Assembly (NCBI GenBank): GCA_937897665.1 | Contig: CALCPB010000386.1 | Span: 1-7,641 of the forward strand | DNA from: an uncultured Halomicronema sp. | GTDB taxonomy: Bacteria; Cyanobacteriota; Cyanobacteriia; Phormidesmidales; Phormidesmidaceae | Direction: 5' to 3' | Length of the DNA stretch: 7,641 bases | In this document: piece after piece, positions 1 through 6,308 of the stretch | Position numbering within the stretch: the first letter of the stretch is position 1 | How the letters are laid out: the number at the start of each line of letters is the position of its first letter | Made by a program: the position numbers and the translations under genes | The notes under the pieces: generated by a model | Told to the model about the DNA's origin: nothing | The model's database searches: none | The model's input: the letters and a program-made list of their open reading frames with translations, nothing else

Positions 1-1023
1 CATGCCCGGCAAAAGCTCAATCAGGCTCAGCGGGTGCTCAAAACTGGAGAACCGGTCGAGTACGAACGGCTGATGGCTGATCAGGGACAAACGCGATACG
101 AAGAAGTCAGAATTGTGCCCTGTGACTCAGAGAGTGTGCTCGTACTCGTGCGAGATATCACCGCCCGCAAGCAGGCCGCTCTGGCTCTGGAGGCGAGTGA
201 AGCACAGTATCGCGCGTTGTACCAGAAAACTCCGGTGATGCTACATTCCATCGACCATGACGGTCGGCTGGTTTACGTGAGTGATTATTGGCTACAGAGA
301 CTCGGCTACACCAGAGAAGACGTGATTGGTCGTAAGTCGGTTGAATTTCTGACGGCTCAGTCCCAACAGTATGCTCAGCAGGAAGTCCTGCCAAAGTATT
401 TTGAAACTGGCAGTTGCGTTGATATTCCGTATCAGATTTGCACCAAGACCGGCGAGGTGTTAGATATTTTGCTGTCTGCCACAGCAGAGCGCGACGCGGC
501 GGGCCATGTTGTGCGTTCTCTAGCGGTGATGGTGGATGTGACTGAGCGCAACCAGGCAGTGGCTGCCCTGCAAGCCAGCGAAGCGCGCTTCCAAACCTTC
601 ATGGATAACTCGCCCGCGTTAGCGTTTATCAAAGATGCCGATTCCGGTGAGATCCTCTACATCAACCGGCCCTTTGAGCAGTTCTTTCAGATCGACGCTA
701 CCGAGATTGTCGGCAAAACCGACCTTGATTGGTTGCCGCCAGAGGCCGCCGCGCAAAACATGCAGAACGACCAAACGGTGATGCAGTTGGGGCAGCCTTT
801 ACAGCTCCAGGAGTCGGTTCCCGATGCGGCGGGTAATGACCAAGATTGGCTGGTGTCTAAGTTCCCTTATCAGGACTTAGACAATCAACGTTTGCTCGGT
901 GGCGTTGCCCTCAATATCACGGCACAAAAGCGCTTAGAGCAAGATCTCTACAACGAGAAGGAGTTAGCTCAAGTGACCCTCGATTCGATTGGTGATGCAG
1001 TCATCAGCACCGATGCTCAGTGA
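1..1023 (+). CDS. Multi-PAS sensory protein, N-terminal half (partial at the left edge, ends at a premature TGA)
   Basis: The frame is open from the first base with no start, so the gene begins upstream; the GTG at 34 is an internal Val of a PAS domain, not a credible start. Counting from base 1, residues 1-60 are the end of a first PAS/PAC unit (ending VRDITARKQA). About 64-180 is a second PAS domain (EASEAQYRALYQK to VDVTERNQA), and about 191-315 a third (QASEARFQTFMDNSPA to LNITAQKRLEQ). Residues 321-340 are the first strand of a fourth PAS that is cut by the stop. PAS domains bind small ligands or cofactors and pass a signal to the C-terminal output domain. No haem, flavin or phytochrome Cys motif was recognised, so the signal is unknown. 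No transmembrane segment is seen in this part. If translated alone, the product would be a sensor without its output domain. Confidence 0.85.
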   Translation, partial: HARQKLNQAQRVLKTGEPVEYERLMADQGQTRYEEVRIVPCDSESVLVLVRDITARKQAALALEASEAQYRALYQKTPVMLHSIDHDGRLVYVSDYWLQRLGYTREDVIGRKSVEFLTAQSQQYAQQEVLPKYFETGSCVDIPYQICTKTGEVLDILLSATAERDAAGHVVRSLAVMVDVTERNQAVAALQASEARFQTFMDNSPALAFIKDADSGEILYINRPFEQFFQIDATEIVGKTDLDWLPPEAAAQNMQNDQTVMQLGQPLQLQESVPDAAGNDQDWLVSKFPYQDLDNQRLLGGVALNITAQKRLEQDLYNEKELAQVTLDSIGDAVISTDAQ

Positions 1024-1161
1024 TGTGTATACTACCTCAATCCGATTGCCGAGGCGCACACCGGGTGGGCACAAGCTGAAGCTCAGGGTCGGCCTCTTAC
1101 AGACGTCTTTGTCATCCTCAACGAATATACGCGCGCGCCGGTTGATAACCCGGTCGACCAG

Positions 1162-2604
1162 GTGCTTGCTGAAGGCATTATTGTCGGCCTAGCCAATCAC
1201 ACGATTTTGATTGCTAAAGATGGCAGCGAGCGGAGTATCGAAGACTCTGCTGCCCCCATTCGCAATAGTACGGGTGAGATTATTGGCACCGTGCTGGTCT
1301 TCCATGATGTCACTGAGGCCCGCCGACTATCTAAACAACTCACCTGGCAAGCCACTCATGATGAGTTGACGGGCTTGTTTAACCGGCGGGGCTTTGAAGC
1401 TCAACTAGCAGAACTTCTGGTAACGGTCGATAGCCCGAGCGTGCTCTGTTATCTCGATTTAGACCAGTTCAAACTGGTCAACGATACCTGTGGTCATGCG
1501 GCTGGCGATCTGCTGCTGCAGCAAGTGACTGACAGTTTGAACAATCAGGTGCGAATTACTGACGTGGTGGCTCGTTTGGGCGGCGATGAGTTTGCGATTT
1601 TACTCCGGCAGTGTTCGTTAGAGTTTGCCCGCCGGATTGCGAATCTCATGTGCCAGTCGCTTCGAGAACAGCGATTCGTCTGGGGCGAGCATTCCTTTGC
1701 CGTGGGGGTCAGTATTGGCATCGTCGAAATCACACCCGAGACTCGCAGCCTGACGACCGTTCTTGCTGCGGCTGATGCGGCTTGTTATGCCGCCAAGGAA
1801 GCCGGTCGTAATCGCATTCATGTGTATCGGACAGACGATTTAGTCTTATCGCGGCAACGCGATGAACAACAGTGGTGTCTGCGGATTGATCAAGCGCTGG
1901 AAGCCCATCGTTTTCAGCTTTATCATCAGCCGATTGCCCGGGTTGATGAGATTGACGGCGTCCGCACTCACACTGAACTGCTGGTCAGAATGCTAGGCGA
2001 GAAGGGCAAGATTATCCCGCCGATGGCGTTCATTCCAGCGGCAGAGCGCTATCACCGGATGGCCAAAATTGATGAGTGGGTCATTCTGCACTTCTTGGCT
2101 GAGCTGAGTAGGCAAGGGGGTAATTTGGACGGGCTTTACAACATCAACCTCTCGGGCGCTAGCCTTAACGATGAGGAGTTTTTAACGTTTTTGAAAGCGC
2201 AGCTGATCCAGAAGTCGGTCGATGCCACCAAGATTTGCTTTGAAATCACCGAAACAGCCGCCATTTCTAATCTGCATCGGGTAACGACCTTTATGAAGAG
2301 TCTCAAGCAGTTAGGCTGTCAGTTTGCTTTAGATGACTTTGGCAGCGGCATGTCTTCCTTCCGCTATCTCAAGCAGCTACCAGTCGATTACATCAAAATT
2401 GACGGTGACTTTGTGCAGAAACTCAACGAGCCCGTGAATCAGGCGATTGTGCAATCAATCTGCAGCATTGGCCAAGCCATGGACGTTCAAATCGTCGCTG
2501 AGCGCGTCGAGAATTTAGCGACCGCGGCTCAACTCAGAGCGTTAGGGGTGGATTACGTTCAGGGCTATGGCATTGCTAGACCTTCACCCTTTGGTTCCCT
2601 GTAA
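1162..2604 (+). CDS. GGDEF-EAL domain protein with a partial PAS domain (diguanylate cyclase/phosphodiesterase), C-terminal half
   Basis: This is a bifunctional cyclic-di-GMP module. Counting from the GTG at 1162, residues 1-55 are the second half of a PAS/PAC domain (ending FHDVTEARRL) and about 60-225 are a GGDEF domain. The GGDEF domain carries THDELTGLFNRRGF, the metal-binding LDLDQFKLVND at 98-108, and an intact GGDEF at 140-144. An RxxD inhibitory site (R131-D134) lies five residues before it. About 240-475 is an EAL domain. Its signature is ELLVR (E272, L274, R276) in place of EALLR, with N329, FEITE (E361, E364), DDFG (D391-D392), YIKID (K412), AERVE (E447) and QGY (Q468) all present. 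Both domains therefore look catalytically competent. The frame is open from 1024, but GTG 1162 is the first standard start and has no Shine-Dalgarno sequence, so independent translation is doubtful. The C-terminus stops soon after IARP, shorter than many EAL proteins. Confidence 0.85.
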   Translation: MLAEGIIVGLANHTILIAKDGSERSIEDSAAPIRNSTGEIIGTVLVFHDVTEARRLSKQLTWQATHDELTGLFNRRGFEAQLAELLVTVDSPSVLCYLDLDQFKLVNDTCGHAAGDLLLQQVTDSLNNQVRITDVVARLGGDEFAILLRQCSLEFARRIANLMCQSLREQRFVWGEHSFAVGVSIGIVEITPETRSLTTVLAAADAACYAAKEAGRNRIHVYRTDDLVLSRQRDEQQWCLRIDQALEAHRFQLYHQPIARVDEIDGVRTHTELLVRMLGEKGKIIPPMAFIPAAERYHRMAKIDEWVILHFLAELSRQGGNLDGLYNINLSGASLNDEEFLTFLKAQLIQKSVDATKICFEITETAAISNLHRVTTFMKSLKQLGCQFALDDFGSGMSSFRYLKQLPVDYIKIDGDFVQKLNEPVNQAIVQSICSIGQAMDVQIVAERVENLATAAQLRALGVDYVQGYGIARPSPFGSL

Positions 2605-2700
2605 AGGCCTCTAGAAGACGAGTTCGCTTATGTACCTCCCTCACCGGCTGCCGAGACTGCAGGTGAGAGGCCGAATGAATTGCCGCACGGGAGACACTGA
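2605..2700 (+). other. In-frame open continuation after the EAL stop codon
   Basis: After the TAA at 2602-2604 the same frame stays open for 31 codons to a TGA at 2698-2700. Its first residues, RPLEDEFAYVPPSP, resemble the usual tail of EAL proteins, where a GRP/ARP motif is followed by a PLExF-like stretch. The protein before the stop already reads IARPSPFGSL, so the tail looks as if an original ARP-PLEDEF had been split by about 27 extra bases (2581-2607) carrying the stop. This is inference from family habit; a close homologue is needed to decide. Confidence 0.35.
2640..2667 (+). other. Imperfect hairpin downstream of the GGDEF-EAL gene
   Basis: CTCACC (2640-2645) pairs with GGTGAG (2662-2667), and TGC (2649-2651) pairs with GCA (2659-2661), leaving a three-base bulge. 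It sits about 40 bases after the EAL stop, but no T-run follows, so it does not qualify as an intrinsic terminator. It could be an mRNA 3' structure or chance. Confidence 0.2.
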
Positions 2701-2788
2701 CGGCAGGAACTCGGTCACCCGCAGCGCTCGTCAAGGGATCCTCGCGTCTTGCCAACTTTTGGGAAAATTCACCGAGGGCATGTTTAGA

Positions 2789-2806
2789 TTCTCAGAAATT
2801 TGAGAA
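2789..2806. promoter_or_regulatory. 18-bp inverted repeat upstream of the GT2 gene (possible operator)
   Basis: TTCTCAGAAATTTGAGAA consists of perfect 6-bp arms (2789-2794 and 2801-2806) around a 6-base A/T-rich centre. It lies 51 bases upstream of the glycosyltransferase ATG, in the only sizeable gap before the sugar cluster. The right arm overlaps the -35-like hexamer described separately, a position typical of a repressor site. No known cyanobacterial regulator motif was matched. Confidence 0.3.
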
Positions 2807-2827
2807 CACTAACGGCAAGCGTAAAGA
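2800..2827 (+). promoter_or_regulatory. Weak sigma-70-type promoter candidate for the glycosyltransferase cluster
   Basis: TTGAGA (2800-2805; five of six matches to the -35 consensus) is followed after 16 bases by TAAAGA (2822-2827; only three of six matches to the -10). Transcription would start about 20 bases before the ATG at 2857. The -10 is poor, so this is a suggestion based mainly on position. Confidence 0.2.
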
Positions 2828-2856
2828 TACTCCTGATTATTTATCCCGCTATTTTT

Positions 2857-3852
2857 ATGACTGACTGCCCCTGTATCAGCATCATCATCCCTACCTATCA
2901 GCGAGAAGAGGTGCTCTGCAGCACGATCGCGGATGTTTTACGGCAAGATTATCCTGACTTTGAAGTGATTGTGGTAGACCAGACCCACGATCACCAGCCG
3001 GAAACTCAAAGCTATCTCGAAACCACGGCCCAAAGTGGCAAGATTGAATACTTTCAGCTGCCGTGGGCGAGTTTGCCGGGGGCACGCAACTACGGGGTTG
3101 AGCGATCGCGCGGCGACATCATCTTGTTTATTGACGCTGACGTTGCGCTGCCCGCCGGGTATTTGCAGGCCCATGCCCAAATCTTCATAGATAAGCCAGA
3201 AGTCGGGGCCGTCGCTGGGCGCGTCTTCGATCGCATGAAGCTGGGCGATGATCCTAACCTCTCGATTGAGTATTTACCGGAAGCAGCCATGGATCCCGGC
3301 ATTGCTTGGTATCACATCGATCTGGTGCATACAACCCAGCCGCAGCAGGTGATTTCGGCGCGCGGCTGCAACATGTCGTTTCGGCGCGAGATCTTTGGCA
3401 AACATGGCCTGCGCTTTGACGAGCGGTTTCGCGGCAATGCCGTGCGCGAAGAGTCCGACTTTTGTCTACGACTCCTCCGCACTGGCTACATCGTTTGGTA
3501 CGCGCCCGATGCGAACCTGGTGCATTTGGGTGAAGAAACCGGTGGCTGCCACGACATCAGCACGCGATCGCTGGCCTATCAGGTCACCTTTTACCACAAC
3601 CACTTTTTGATGGGGCTCAAAAACCTGACGCCCGGACAGGCACTGCGTCTCTATGGCAAGCTGTTCGATTGTCATGTGCTGGGCCATCCGCCCTGCAACA
3701 AGAGCGGTTCTCCTATCAAGGTGGTGACGCGCTTTGGCTTTTACTGCCTGGGCTTTTTAGATGCCGTGGGCACGCTGATCAAAACCGGCAAACGTCACCG
3801 CATCCACACCACGCCCGCCGCTACCCCCATGGCGCTGTCGGCTCAATGTTAA
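2857..3852 (+). CDS. Family 2 glycosyltransferase (GT-A fold), likely exopolysaccharide biosynthesis
   Basis: This 331-residue protein should transfer a sugar from a nucleotide-sugar donor to a polysaccharide precursor at the cytoplasmic face of the membrane. The GT2 features run in order: nucleotide-binding strand ISIIIPTYQRE (7-17), VIVVDQTHD (37-45), PGARNYGVERSRGDIILFIDADV (74-96) with the metal-binding D93-A-D95, RGCNMSFRR (169-177) and an acceptor-side ED-type motif REESD (197-201). No clear transmembrane helix is present; the stretch 289-308 is mildly hydrophobic and may touch the membrane. The ATG at 2857 is preferred because it directly precedes the family N-terminus. A TTG at 2800 would add 19 residues without family support, and neither start has a good Shine-Dalgarno sequence. 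It is the first of three glycosyltransferase genes on this strand, 86 bases before the next. It may be the GT2 partner of the hormogonium-polysaccharide set (HpsE/HpsN-like), an assignment made from memory only. Confidence 0.9.
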   Translation: MTDCPCISIIIPTYQREEVLCSTIADVLRQDYPDFEVIVVDQTHDHQPETQSYLETTAQSGKIEYFQLPWASLPGARNYGVERSRGDIILFIDADVALPAGYLQAHAQIFIDKPEVGAVAGRVFDRMKLGDDPNLSIEYLPEAAMDPGIAWYHIDLVHTTQPQQVISARGCNMSFRREIFGKHGLRFDERFRGNAVREESDFCLRLLRTGYIVWYAPDANLVHLGEETGGCHDISTRSLAYQVTFYHNHFLMGLKNLTPGQALRLYGKLFDCHVLGHPPCNKSGSPIKVVTRFGFYCLGFLDAVGTLIKTGKRHRIHTTPAATPMALSAQC

Positions 3853-3881
3853 TGCTCAAGTGAGCTGAACTTTAGTGTGGT

Positions 3882-3896
3882 CGGTGCAGTACACCG
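3882..3896 (+). other. Short hairpin between the GT2 and first GT4 genes
   Basis: CGGTG (3882-3886) and CACCG (3892-3896) form a 5-bp stem with a 5-base loop in the 86-base gap. There is no T-run after it, so it is not a convincing terminator. A second tiny dyad, GCTCA-AG-TGAGC at 3854-3865, lies just after the GT2 stop but has too small a centre to fold as RNA. I see no clear promoter in this gap, so the GT2 and GT4 genes are plausibly co-transcribed. Confidence 0.2.
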
Positions 3897-3924
3897 CCCT
3901 GAACCCGATCATCTTGCTATTCCC

Positions 3925-3931
3925 GAGGAAG
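3925..3931 (+). promoter_or_regulatory. Shine-Dalgarno sequence of the first GT4 gene
   Basis: GAGGAAG lies seven bases before the ATG at 3939, at good spacing and with strong complementarity to the 16S rRNA 3' end. It fixes the start of the 391-residue glycosyltransferase. Confidence 0.75.
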
Positions 3932-3938
3932 CCCACCT

Positions 3939-5114
3939 ATGAGAATCCTGGTTGCTAGCCACACCTACATCGTGGATTTGAACTGCGAAAAGTTTCGCAC
4001 CTTGGCCCAGCTTGCCCCCGATTTAGAAGTCACGGTGGTGGTACCGCAGCGGTGGCGGCCTGGTGGGGTACAAAATCGCATCATTGAGAAACAAGCCTGG
4101 CAAGATGGGCGGTTTCGGGTAGTCCCGATCTCTAACTTCAGCCAAAACAATCAGGGCCTGCTCACGTTTGGGCTAGACCTGATCTCGCTGCTGCGCGAGT
4201 TTCGCCCTCACGTGATTCAGGTTGAACAGGGCTCTAAGGGGCTCGCCTATGCGGAGATGATCACGCTGAATCGGCTGCTGGGCCTTAAGGCCAAAATGCT
4301 GTTCTTTACCTGGTGGAATTTACCCTACGAGCTGAAGTTTCCGACCTCGTTGCTAGAACGGTATAACTTGGGCGGTACCGATGGCATTGTATCGGGTAAT
4401 CAAGATGGGGCCGATATTTTGCGCGATCGCGGCTATCAGGGGCCGATTCGGGTGATGCCCCAACTGGGCGGTGATGAAACCCTGTTTCGACCGCAGCCCC
4501 AGCCCGAGCTGGCCGAACGCTTGGGGATTGCCGCCGATGATTTTGTGATTGGCTTCGTCGGTCGCTTTGTCGAAGAGAAAGGGCTGCTGACGGTGATGAA
4601 AGCGCTAGAACAGCTCAAAGATCATCCCCAGCGCTGGAAATGTCTGCTGTTAGGACGCGGCCCTCTCAAAGAGACGCTACAAAAACAGGCCACTGATTTG
4701 GGCGTGGGCGATCGCCTACGCTGGGTCGAAAGCGTCCCCCACGATGATGTGCCGCGATACATCAATCTGATGTCGACGCTGCTGCTGCCATCGGAGACCA
4801 CCGACAAATTCAAAACGTTGACCTCCGCTGGGTGGAAGGAGCAGTTTGGCCATGTCTTAATCGAAGCAATGGCCTGCCAGGTACCTGTCATCGGTTCCGA
4901 CTCAGGCGAAATTCCCTACGTGATTGACGATGCGGGGCTAGTGTTTCCAGAAGGGGATGCGGCGGCGCTGGCGACCCAAATCCGCACCCTGATGGAATCA
5001 CCCGAAACGCAAACTGACCTCAGCAAGCGCGGCTACGATCGCGCGATGGCCCAGTACACCATTCGTGCCTTGGCCCGCCAGGCGTTGGACTTTTATCAGG
5101 AGCTGGTGGCATGA
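3939..5114 (+). CDS. Family 4 glycosyltransferase (GT-B fold), HpsO-like
   Basis: A 391-residue retaining glycosyltransferase, expected to be cytosolic or peripheral on the inner face of the membrane, adding one sugar to a lipid-linked glycan. The N-terminal domain starts MRILVASHTY and holds the acceptor side (RPHVIQVEQGSK at 89-100, FFTWWNLPYELKFP at 122-135). The C-terminal donor domain starts near 200 with FVIGFVGRFVEEKG (R209 and K214 likely contact the donor diphosphate). It ends in the EX7E signature, E301 to E309 (EQFGHVLIEAMACQVPVIGS), followed by SGEIPYVI. Length and motifs are normal for GT4, and the start is fixed by a strong ribosome binding site. The stop overlaps the start of the next GT4 gene (ATGA). 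The sequence strongly recalls the cyanobacterial hormogonium-polysaccharide glycosyltransferase HpsO, but this is recollection, so no symbol is assigned. Sugar specificity cannot be read from the sequence. Confidence 0.92.
   Translation: MRILVASHTYIVDLNCEKFRTLAQLAPDLEVTVVVPQRWRPGGVQNRIIEKQAWQDGRFRVVPISNFSQNNQGLLTFGLDLISLLREFRPHVIQVEQGSKGLAYAEMITLNRLLGLKAKMLFFTWWNLPYELKFPTSLLERYNLGGTDGIVSGNQDGADILRDRGYQGPIRVMPQLGGDETLFRPQPQPELAERLGIAADDFVIGFVGRFVEEKGLLTVMKALEQLKDHPQRWKCLLLGRGPLKETLQKQATDLGVGDRLRWVESVPHDDVPRYINLMSTLLLPSETTDKFKTLTSAGWKEQFGHVLIEAMACQVPVIGSDSGEIPYVIDDAGLVFPEGDAAALATQIRTLMESPETQTDLSKRGYDRAMAQYTIRALARQALDFYQELVA
5098..5114 (+). promoter_or_regulatory. Translational coupling site between the two GT4 genes
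   Basis: AGGAG (5098-5102) stands eight bases before ATG 5111, and the TGA of the upstream gene (5112-5114) overlaps that start as ATGA. The ribosome binding site lies inside the end of the upstream coding region. A ribosome finishing the first GT4 can therefore reinitiate on the second, giving near-equal amounts of both enzymes. Confidence 0.8.
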
Positions 5115-6301
5115 GCCAACCCTTAAGGGTGCTGCAAATCGTCCCGTCGATTTCTCTGGTCTATGGTGGCCCCAGTCAGATGGTAAGGGGCTTTTCCCAG
5201 GCGCTGGCGGCCGCGGGCGCAGCGGTGACGATTGCCACCACCGATTCCAACGGCGATGTCGATGAAGCACCGCTGGATGTGCCGCTAGAAACGCCGGTAG
5301 CTGAAGACAACTACACGGTGATTTACTTTCGCTGTTCGCCCTTTCGCCGCTATAAGTTTTCCATGGGGCTGCTGCGCTGGCTGTGGCATCATGCCCACGA
5401 CTACGACATCGTCCATATTCACGCGCTCTTTTCACCGGTCAGTTCATTGGCGGCGGCGGTGCTGCGACAGCGGGGCGTGCCCTATTTGCTACGTCCTCTC
5501 GGCACCCTCGACCCGGCTGACCTGACCAAAAAGAAACAGATCAAGCGTCTCTACGCAGCGCTGCTCGAAGGTCCTAATTTAGCTGGAGCTGCCGCGATTC
5601 ATTTCACCAGCGCTCAAGAAGCCAAAATCTCAGAACGGTTTGGGGCCAAAACACCTGCCCTCGTGCTGCCGCTAGGGGTATCGCCCCTGACGTCCCCTCC
5701 ACCGCCGATCGATCTGCACGAACGCTTCAGCATTCATCGCGATCGTCCGAACATTCTCTTTATGTCTCGCCTCGATCCCAAAAAGGGCATTGAGCTGCTG
5801 CTGTTTGCCCTCGAAACGCTGCAACAAGAAGGCATGCCGTTTCATTTGCTGATGTGTGGGGCTAATCCCCAAGATCGTGAGTACGAACAGTCGATTCGCG
5901 AGCGGTTTGAGCAGTCAGCAGTACGATCGCAAACGACGCTGACCGGTTTTGTCTCGGGTGATCTCAAGGCCAGCATTTTGCAAGCTGCCGACCTATTTGT
6001 GCTGCCGTCCTATTACGAGAACTTTGGGATTGCCGTAGCTGAGGCGATGCTGGTGGGTCTGCCAGTGGTAATTTCTGACCAGGTTCATATTTGGCAGACG
6101 ATTGATCAAAGCGAGTCGGGCTGGGTCTGCACCTGCGACGCCACCTCTTTAGCTCAGCAGCTGCGAGCCGCGCTCAAAGATCCTGACGAACGACAGCAGC
6201 GAGGTCACAATGCCCAATGCTGCGCTAAAGAACAGTACAGTTGGCAAGCCATTGCCGTCCAGGCGATCGCGGCCTATCAGAACATGCTGAGCAGTCATTA
6301 A
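5111..6301 (+). CDS. Family 4 glycosyltransferase (GT-B fold), HpsP-like
   Basis: A 396-residue glycosyltransferase of the same superfamily as its upstream neighbour but clearly a different subfamily. The N-terminus has the glycine-rich acceptor loop VYGGPSQM (17-24), which is typical of GT4 enzymes of polysaccharide pathways, then DIVHIHALFSPV (99-110) and LLRPLGTLDPADLTKKK (126-142). The donor domain begins with NILFMSRLDPKKGIELL (214-230; R220 and K225). It holds the EX7E motif E303 to E311 (ENFGIAVAEAM), preceded by LFVLPSYY. No signal peptide or membrane span is seen. It probably acts in the same pathway as the upstream gene, with which it overlaps. It resembles the cyanobacterial hormogonium-polysaccharide glycosyltransferase HpsP from memory; not verified. 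Its TAA stop overlaps the stop of the convergent Uma2 gene, and no gene follows it on this strand until 7197. Confidence 0.92.
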   Translation: MSQPLRVLQIVPSISLVYGGPSQMVRGFSQALAAAGAAVTIATTDSNGDVDEAPLDVPLETPVAEDNYTVIYFRCSPFRRYKFSMGLLRWLWHHAHDYDIVHIHALFSPVSSLAAAVLRQRGVPYLLRPLGTLDPADLTKKKQIKRLYAALLEGPNLAGAAAIHFTSAQEAKISERFGAKTPALVLPLGVSPLTSPPPPIDLHERFSIHRDRPNILFMSRLDPKKGIELLLFALETLQQEGMPFHLLMCGANPQDREYEQSIRERFEQSAVRSQTTLTGFVSGDLKASILQAADLFVLPSYYENFGIAVAEAMLVGLPVVISDQVHIWQTIDQSESGWVCTCDATSLAQQLRAALKDPDERQQRGHNAQCCAKEQYSWQAIAVQAIAAYQNMLSSH

Positions 6302-6308
6302 ATGACTG
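6292..6308. repeat. 17-bp palindrome over the overlapping stop codons of convergent genes
   Basis: CAGTCATTAAATGACTG has perfect 8-bp arms (6292-6299 and 6301-6308) around a single A. The + strand stop TAA (6299-6301) and the - strand stop TAA (6300-6298) share the central TTAA. As RNA it can form a 7-bp stem with a 3-base loop. No T-run follows on either strand, so it is not a standard intrinsic terminator, but it is the only candidate for ending transcription between the two genes. Confidence 0.6.

Larger units (their letters stand above)
1..2604 (+). pseudogene. PAS-PAS-PAS-PAS-GGDEF-EAL cyclic-di-GMP sensor, 5'-truncated by the window and interrupted by an in-frame stop
   Basis: Reading frame 1 runs from the window edge to 2604 as one continuous protein apart from a single TGA at 1021-1023. 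The residues before the stop (SIGDAVISTDAQ) and after it (CVYYLNPIAEAHTGW) join without gap or overlap into the usual start of a PAS domain, where a residue such as Gly normally sits at the stop position. A GGA to TGA change would be enough. The combined product has about 867 sense codons here plus an unknown N-terminus. The simplest reading is a recently inactivated or split gene. A sequencing error, stop-codon readthrough, or two separately translated polypeptides are the alternatives. The two halves are described in their own entries. Confidence 0.7.
3102..6270. repeat. Five HIP1 octamers (GCGATCGC)
   Basis: Copies lie at 3102-3109, 3564-3571, 4423-4430, 4708-4715 and 6263-6270. About 0.1 copy would be expected by chance in a window this size. 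HIP1 over-representation is a known mark of many cyanobacterial genomes. All five sit inside the three glycosyltransferase genes; I found none in 1-3101 or after 6270. Confidence 0.9.

Noticed and set aside
1020..1078. Possible frameshift between the PAS half and the GGDEF-EAL half
   Set aside because: Both halves are in the same frame and the protein reads across with no missing residue; the break is a single TGA codon.
1023..1079. ATG overlapping the TGA (TGATG) as a reinitiation start for the downstream half
   Set aside because: That ATG is in a different frame and reaches a stop after 18 codons, so it cannot express the GGDEF-EAL half.
2800..2856. Longer N-terminus of the GT2 protein from TTG 2800, with a hydrophobic stretch
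   Set aside because: It has no ribosome site, overlaps the candidate promoter, and adds sequence not typical of GT2; ATG 2857 directly precedes the family N-terminus.
4622..5435. Open frames on the - strand inside the two GT4 genes (up to 145 codons)
   Set aside because: They are mirror frames of high-GC coding sequence with low-complexity products and no domain signature.
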